DNA of 64,000 nucleotides, taken from positions 124,001 through 188,000 of the forward strand of contig JBDXHU010000005.1 in the NCBI GenBank assembly GCA_039989475.1, read 5' to 3'. This stretch comes from JBDXHU01 sp039989475. GTDB lineage: Bacteria > Pseudomonadota > Gammaproteobacteria > Pseudomonadales > Halieaceae. Made by a program: the position numbers and the translations under genes. Shown piece after piece: positions 61,414 through 64,000 of this stretch (position 1 is its first letter; every line of letters starts with the position of its first letter). The notes under the pieces were generated by a model. That model had not been told where the DNA came from, did not search any database, and was given only the letters and a program-made list of their open reading frames with translations.

Positions 61414-62277
61414 TTAGCTGATCGCCGCGGCACCACTTACAATTTCTGATAGTTCCTGGGTAATAGCTGCCTGCCGCGCCTTGTTGTAGATAAGCTGCAG
61501 GTCGTCGATCAATTCACCGGCGTTCTCGGTGGCATTCTTCATGGCGAGCATACGCGCCGCCTGTTCGCAGGCACCGTTCTCTACCACCGCCTGGTAGACC
61601 TGTGACTCGATATAGCGGGCCAACAGTCCGTCCAGCAAATCCCGCGCTTCCGGCTCGTAAATATAGTCCCAATGGTGTTGCATCTCGTCGCTTTCCGCGG
61701 CGACCAGGGGCAATACCTGCTCTACGGTTGGCTCCTGGGTCATGGTGTTAACAAATTCATTGCTGACCAGGAACAGCTTGTCGATGCCGCCATCGGCAAA
61801 GGCGTCAAGCATGGTTTTAACCGAACCGATCAGGTCCGCCATCACTGGCTCTTCACCAATATCCCGGGTCGCAGCCACCACGTTGCCGCCATAGGAACCG
61901 AAGAAAGCGGCGGCCTTGGCGCCAACCAGGCAAAGGTCGATCTCAATGCCGCGCTCATCCCATTCTTTCATGGAGCGAAGCATGGCCTTAAACAGGTTGA
62001 TGTTCAGACCACCACAGAGACCGCGATCAGTGGACACGACGATGTATCCCACCCGCTTGACCTCTCGTTCCTCCATAAACAGGTGCTGGTATTCCGGGTT
62101 GGCGTTTGCCAGGTGTCCCACCACACTGCGAATACGGGCCGCATAGGGCTTGCCGACCTGCATGCGATCCTGGGCGCGGCGCATCTTGCTCGCTGCGACC
62201 ATTTCCATTGCACTGGTAATCTTCTGAGTACTCTGGATACTCGAGATCTTGGTGCGAATTTCCTTTCCAGCTGCCAT
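61414..62277 (-). CDS. atpG: ATP synthase gamma subunit
   Basis: A 287-aa central rotor subunit. Both coiled-coil ends are intact: N-terminal EIRTKISSIQSTQKITSAMEMVAASKMRRAQ and C-terminal MKNATENAGELIDDLQLIYNKARQAAITQELSEIVSGAAA. STDRGLCGGLN marks the Rossmann-like domain. It lies in standard order between atpA and atpD. Confidence 0.97.
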   Translation of the reverse strand: MAAGKEIRTKISSIQSTQKITSAMEMVAASKMRRAQDRMQVGKPYAARIRSVVGHLANANPEYQHLFMEEREVKRVGYIVVSTDRGLCGGLNINLFKAMLRSMKEWDERGIEIDLCLVGAKAAAFFGSYGGNVVAATRDIGEEPVMADLIGSVKTMLDAFADGGIDKLFLVSNEFVNTMTQEPTVEQVLPLVAAESDEMQHHWDYIYEPEARDLLDGLLARYIESQVYQAVVENGACEQAARMLAMKNATENAGELIDDLQLIYNKARQAAITQELSEIVSGAAAIS

Positions 62278-62303
62278 TTCAGGGGCTCCTGCTCAGACCT
62301 GTA

Positions 62304-63848
62304 TTACCAGGTTTGAGTTGACTTGAAGGTCTCGAGGGCAGTTTTGAAGCTGGCCTCAATTTCGTCGTTGTAGTCACCGGATTGAACGATGCTCTGCATC
62401 AGCTCGCTGTGCTCACTGTGCATGTAAGACAACAGGGCGGCTTCGAAATCGCCGATCTTGTCTACTTCCACGTCCTGCAAAAATTCATTGTCAGCGGCGT
62501 ATAGCAGCAAGCCCATTTCCGCGGTGGACTGGGGTGCATACTGCTTTTGCTTCATCAGCTCGGTAACCCGCTCACCGTGGTCCAGCTGGGCCTTGGTGGC
62601 GTCATCGAGGTCAGATGCAAACTGGGAGAATGCCGCCAGCTCACGGTACTGCGCCAGGGCGGTACGAATACCACCGGACAGCTTCTTCATGACCTTGGTC
62701 TGGGCCGCACCACCGACTCGTGATACCGAAATACCCGCGTTCATTGCCGGGCGAATACCCGCGTTGAACATGTCGCTCTCCAGGAAGATCTGGCCGTCTG
62801 TAATAGAGATCACGTTGGTTGGTACGAAGGCTGATACGTCACCGGCCTGGGTTTCAATAACCGGCAGTGCGGTCAGTGAGCCCGTCTGTCCCTTCACTTC
62901 ACCCTTGGTGAACTGTTCAACGTAGTCAGCGTTAACCCGGGCAGCACGCTCCAGCAAGCGAGAGTGCAAATAGAAAACATCACCGGGGTAGGCTTCACGA
63001 CCCGGCGGACGACGCAGCAGCAGGGAGATCTGGCGATAAGCCCAGGCCTGCTTGGTCAGGTCATCGTAAATAATCAGTGCGTCTTCACCGCGGTCGCGGT
63101 AGTACTCGCCCATGGTGCAGCCGGCAAATGGCGCCAGGTACTGCATGGAGGCAGGGTCTGATGCGTTAGCGGCGACCACGATGGTGTGCTCCATGGCACC
63201 GTGCTCTTCCAGCTTGCGGACCACTGCAGCTACCGAAGAAGCCTTCTGGCCAACGGCAACATAAATACACTTAATGCCCGTGCCTTTCTGGTTGATAATC
63301 GCGTCGACGGCGATTGCGGTCTTGCCGATCTGGCGGTCACCAATAATCAGCTCGCGCTGGCCGCGACCAATCGGAACCATGGAGTCGATGGCCTTGAGGC
63401 CGATCTGAACAGGCTGGTCAACTGATTGCCGGGCAATAACACCTGGCGCTACTTTTTCCAGCGCGTCAGTCATGGCAGCGTTTACCGGTCCCTTGCCGTC
63501 AATCGGCGAACCCAGGGCATCTACCACTCGACCCTGCAGCTCGGGACCAACCGGTACCTCGAGAATGCGGCCGGTGCAACGGCAGGTCTGGCCTTCAGCC
63601 AGGCTCTTGTACTCACCCAGGATCACGGCACCAACTGAGTCCCGCTCCAGGTTCAGCGCCATACCGTAGATGCCGCCTTCAAACTCAATCATCTCACCGT
63701 ACATCACGTCCGTAAGGCCATGAATACGGATGATGCCGTCGGTTACTGAAACTACCGTGCCCTCGTTGCGGGCCTCACTGCTGACATCGAGCTGGTCGAT
63801 GCGCTGTTTGATAATTTCACTGATCTCTGATGGATTCAGTTGCTGCAT
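62304..63848 (-). CDS. atpA: ATP synthase alpha subunit
   Basis: A 514-aa non-catalytic F1 subunit. MQQLNPSEISEIIKQRI is the N-terminal delta-binding helix. Walker A is GDRQIGKTAIAVD, ALIIYDDLTKQAWAYRQ is the Walker B region, and the conserved Arg-containing segment is ISVSRVGGAAQTKVMKKL. Length is standard. It follows atpH by 30 nt. Confidence 0.98.
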   Translation of the reverse strand: MQQLNPSEISEIIKQRIDQLDVSSEARNEGTVVSVTDGIIRIHGLTDVMYGEMIEFEGGIYGMALNLERDSVGAVILGEYKSLAEGQTCRCTGRILEVPVGPELQGRVVDALGSPIDGKGPVNAAMTDALEKVAPGVIARQSVDQPVQIGLKAIDSMVPIGRGQRELIIGDRQIGKTAIAVDAIINQKGTGIKCIYVAVGQKASSVAAVVRKLEEHGAMEHTIVVAANASDPASMQYLAPFAGCTMGEYYRDRGEDALIIYDDLTKQAWAYRQISLLLRRPPGREAYPGDVFYLHSRLLERAARVNADYVEQFTKGEVKGQTGSLTALPVIETQAGDVSAFVPTNVISITDGQIFLESDMFNAGIRPAMNAGISVSRVGGAAQTKVMKKLSGGIRTALAQYRELAAFSQFASDLDDATKAQLDHGERVTELMKQKQYAPQSTAEMGLLLYAADNEFLQDVEVDKIGDFEAALLSYMHSEHSELMQSIVQSGDYNDEIEASFKTALETFKSTQTW

Positions 63849-63878
63849 GCTGTGTTCCTCAATCCTTGTCTTAAAAGC

Positions 63879-64000
63879 TTAGGAATTCATTGCTTCGGCG
63901 AGCTTGTTCAGCCGCCCACGCACCGAACCGTCAATCACCAGATCGCCGGCTCGAATAAGAACGCCGCCCAGAAGGGACTGGTCGACTAGCGACTCTACCC
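63879..64000 (-). CDS. atpH: ATP synthase delta subunit, C-terminal fragment
   Basis: The last 39 codons and stop of atpH; the gene continues past the window end. The reading DQSLLGGVLIRAGDLVIDGSVRGRL and a short AEAMNS tail is the conserved C-terminal segment of the delta/OSCP family, which joins F1 to the peripheral stalk. It lies upstream of atpA as expected. Confidence 0.93.
   Translation of the reverse strand, partial: VESLVDQSLLGGVLIRAGDLVIDGSVRGRLNKLAEAMNS

Overview
The window reads as a chromosome segment of a marine-type gammaproteobacterium. Gene order repeatedly matches blocks known from Pseudomonas: yggT-metX-metW-DUF4426-rdgB-hemW-trmB; ftsY-ftsE-ftsX-rpoH; rpmB-rpmG, radC, coaBC-algC-argB; pyrE/crc/rph/yicC/gmk/rpoZ/spoT/ridA/recG; rubredoxin reductase/ubiC/ubiA; glmU-glmS; atpHAGDC. 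SlmA, a Crc homologue and a long membrane-anchored AlgC fit the Cellvibrionales/Halieaceae side of the class, but that placement is inference. Coding density is high and spacing tight. No rRNA, tRNA, CRISPR array, complete insertion sequence or prophage was recognised.

Layout. 1-9.9 kb: methionine biosynthesis (metXW), nucleotide sanitation (rdgB), heme chaperone (hemW), tRNA m7G methylation (trmB), the ftsYEX-rpoH cluster, rsmD and coaD. A perfect CIRCE operator (HrcA site) lies just upstream of rpoH. 9.9-13.6 kb: mutM, an intergenic region with a large nested inverted repeat and a short tandem repeat, then rpmBG, radC and coaBC. 13.7-28.5 kb: algC-argB, slmA, pyrE, crc, rph and yicC-gmk-rpoZ-spoT-ridA-recG, covering precursor supply, the stringent response and DNA repair. 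28.5-33.7 kb: small genes, a rubredoxin/rubredoxin-reductase fusion, and ubiC-ubiA.

33.7-46.9 kb is more lineage-specific. It holds an overlapping yaaA/flavin-monooxygenase/DUF938 operon, a TRAP transporter whose membrane subunits (36.6-38.5 kb) and substrate-binding protein (39.8-41.0 kb) are apart and face each other, uvrD, an exported methyltransferase-like protein, an 18-nt tandem repeat, a TAXI-type lipoprotein with a C-terminal membrane anchor, and a DUF3604 lipoprotein. 46.9-50.3 kb holds glmU-glmS with a divergent TrmB-type regulator.

The most unusual part is 51-57 kb, an AT-richer block between the glm and atp loci. It has two convergent metallo-beta-lactamase-fold enzymes and a run of four same-strand small genes (HAD phosphatase, GNAT, DinB, GNAT). 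Their stop codons sit inside RYYYAAC-like motifs, and the gaps between them fold like integron attC sites. I read this as a gene-cassette cluster without an integrase in the window. A diverged ~120-bp direct repeat brackets 52.2-56.3 kb, and a REP-like hairpin follows the last cassette. From 57 kb the minus strand carries an SDR, an NhaC-type antiporter and the ATP synthase genes atpC, D, G, A and the end of atpH.
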